Translations under genes and position numbers: made by a program | The notes under the pieces: model-generated | Seen by the model: only the letters and a program-made list of their open reading frames with translations | Told to the model about the DNA's origin: nothing | Databases searched by the model: none | Shown: piece by piece, positions 5,114-5,587 of the stretch | How positions within the stretch are numbered: position 1 is the first letter of the stretch | Layout: each line of letters begins with the position of its first letter | Source: Alphaproteobacteria bacterium | GTDB lineage: Bacteria; Pseudomonadota; Alphaproteobacteria; UBA8366 | NCBI GenBank assembly: GCA_018665505.1 | Contig: JABJCS010000494.1 | Location: 1-5,587, forward strand | Reading direction: 5' to 3' | Length of the DNA: 5,587 nt

Positions 5114-5587
5114 TCAGGTCTCCGGGTGTTGAACGAAATGAGTGAGTAGCCCACCGCCGAAATTAGACGGGTGGACGAAACCGATTTGTGCGCCGCGCCC
5201 GCCCGGCCGACCTTTGGTGTCGATCATGCGCCAGCCTTCGGCGTCGAGGCCTTGCAGGACGCCGTTTATGTCCTTGGTCGTGAAGGCGACGTGCACCAAG
5301 CCGGGGCCGCGCCGTTCGATGAATTTAGCGACGGCGCTCTGGTCGCCCTTGGTGTTGCCTTCTGCTTCGCCGAGTTGATCTTGCGGACGGTTGGTTGGGT
5401 CATAGTCTTGCATGATCTCGAGATCGCAATCGCCGACGGTGATGAACCCGCCTTTGAGGCCGCCGAGAATTTCCGGCGGACGGGCATGGTAGACCGCGCC
5501 GTATTTGTCGGAAATGAAACTCTCCGTCACATTACGGAGTTCGATGTCGACCTCCGTGCTTTCCAGCGGACAGCCGAGCCCGTCCAC
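5114..5587 (-). CDS. VOC-fold protein, C-terminal part, tandem paralog of the gene at 4161-5111 (5' end outside window)
   Basis: The frame is open at the right edge, so only the last 157 residues are seen; the GTG at 5585-5587 aligns to the interior of the paralog and is not a start. Over this stretch it is about two thirds identical to domain 2 of the next gene by hand alignment, with long exact blocks (RNVTESFISDKYGA, RPPEILGGL, EGNTKGDQSA, GWRMID, IGFVHPSNFGGGLL). It keeps the Glu in GDCDLEIM and the His in GLVHVAF, and also has His (codon 5138-5140, in LLTHFVQ) where the family usually has a Glu ligand. It ends shortly after that segment, without the 10-residue extension GGWAAKKFG-type tail of its paralog. 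It is probably also a two-domain protein of about 310 residues, judging from the paralog, but the N-terminal half is not visible. It is upstream in the same operon. Substrate unknown. Confidence 0.9.
   Translation of the reverse strand: MDGLGCPLESTEVDIELRNVTESFISDKYGAVYHARPPEILGGLKGGFITVGDCDLEIMQDYDPTNRPQDQLGEAEGNTKGDQSAVAKFIERRGPGLVHVAFTTKDINGVLQGLDAEGWRMIDTKGRPGGRGAQIGFVHPSNFGGGLLTHFVQHPET
5119..5123 (-). promoter_or_regulatory. Ribosome binding site for the complete VOC gene
   Basis: GGAGA on the minus strand ends 7 bases before the ATG at 5111. It lies inside the last codons of the upstream VOC paralog, whose TGA (5114-5116) falls between it and the start codon. This supports coupled translation and the choice of the first ATG. 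Confidence 0.6.

Noticed and set aside
4560..5132. Plus-strand frame of 190 codons opposite the VOC gene
   Set aside because: It is a codon-bias shadow of a conserved two-domain VOC protein and has no family resemblance.

Overview
The window is about 60% G+C in its coding parts. It has tightly packed, translationally coupled genes and an intergenic region full of ATTCCGGG / CCCGGAAT stem-loop repeats. That repeat style (CGTCATTCCGGG...CCCGGAAT) is familiar from alphaproteobacteria, especially Hyphomicrobiales such as Bradyrhizobium-like genomes. I infer an alphaproteobacterium on that basis and on general protein character; it is not proven from this window alone.

Layout. (1) Positions 1-2878, plus strand: the C-terminal part of a hydantoinase A / oxoprolinase subunit (hyuA-like, cut by the left edge), followed with a one-base overlap by a complete hydantoinase B / oxoprolinase subunit (hyuB-like). 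(2) Positions 2879-3385: a gene-free convergent intergenic region holding four related stem-loop repeats (A-D) and a run of short hairpins in a stretch that is visibly richer in A+T. (3) Positions 3386-5587, minus strand, read right to left: a VOC-fold gene cut by the right edge, a complete two-domain VOC-fold gene that is its tandem paralog (about two thirds identical over the shared part), and a crotonase-family (enoyl-CoA hydratase-like) gene. The spacings are 2 bases and then an 8-base overlap, so these three form one operon.

How the genes may work together. HyuA and HyuB normally form one ATP-dependent enzyme (hydantoin or 5-oxoproline hydrolysis, or ketone carboxylation as in acetone/acetophenone carboxylases); the substrate cannot be read here. 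The minus-strand operon pairs crotonase chemistry with proteins resembling methylmalonyl-CoA epimerase, which suggests catabolism of an acyl-CoA or related organic acid. Both VOC paralogs share a His where the family's last metal-binding Glu normally lies, and the complete one has a first domain that lost most of its metal ligands. The crotonase has Gln at the second catalytic Glu position. The operon may therefore catalyse something other than textbook epimerase and hydratase reactions; this is inference. The two gene groups converge, so they do not share a promoter within this window. I found no RNA genes, insertion sequences or CRISPR arrays.
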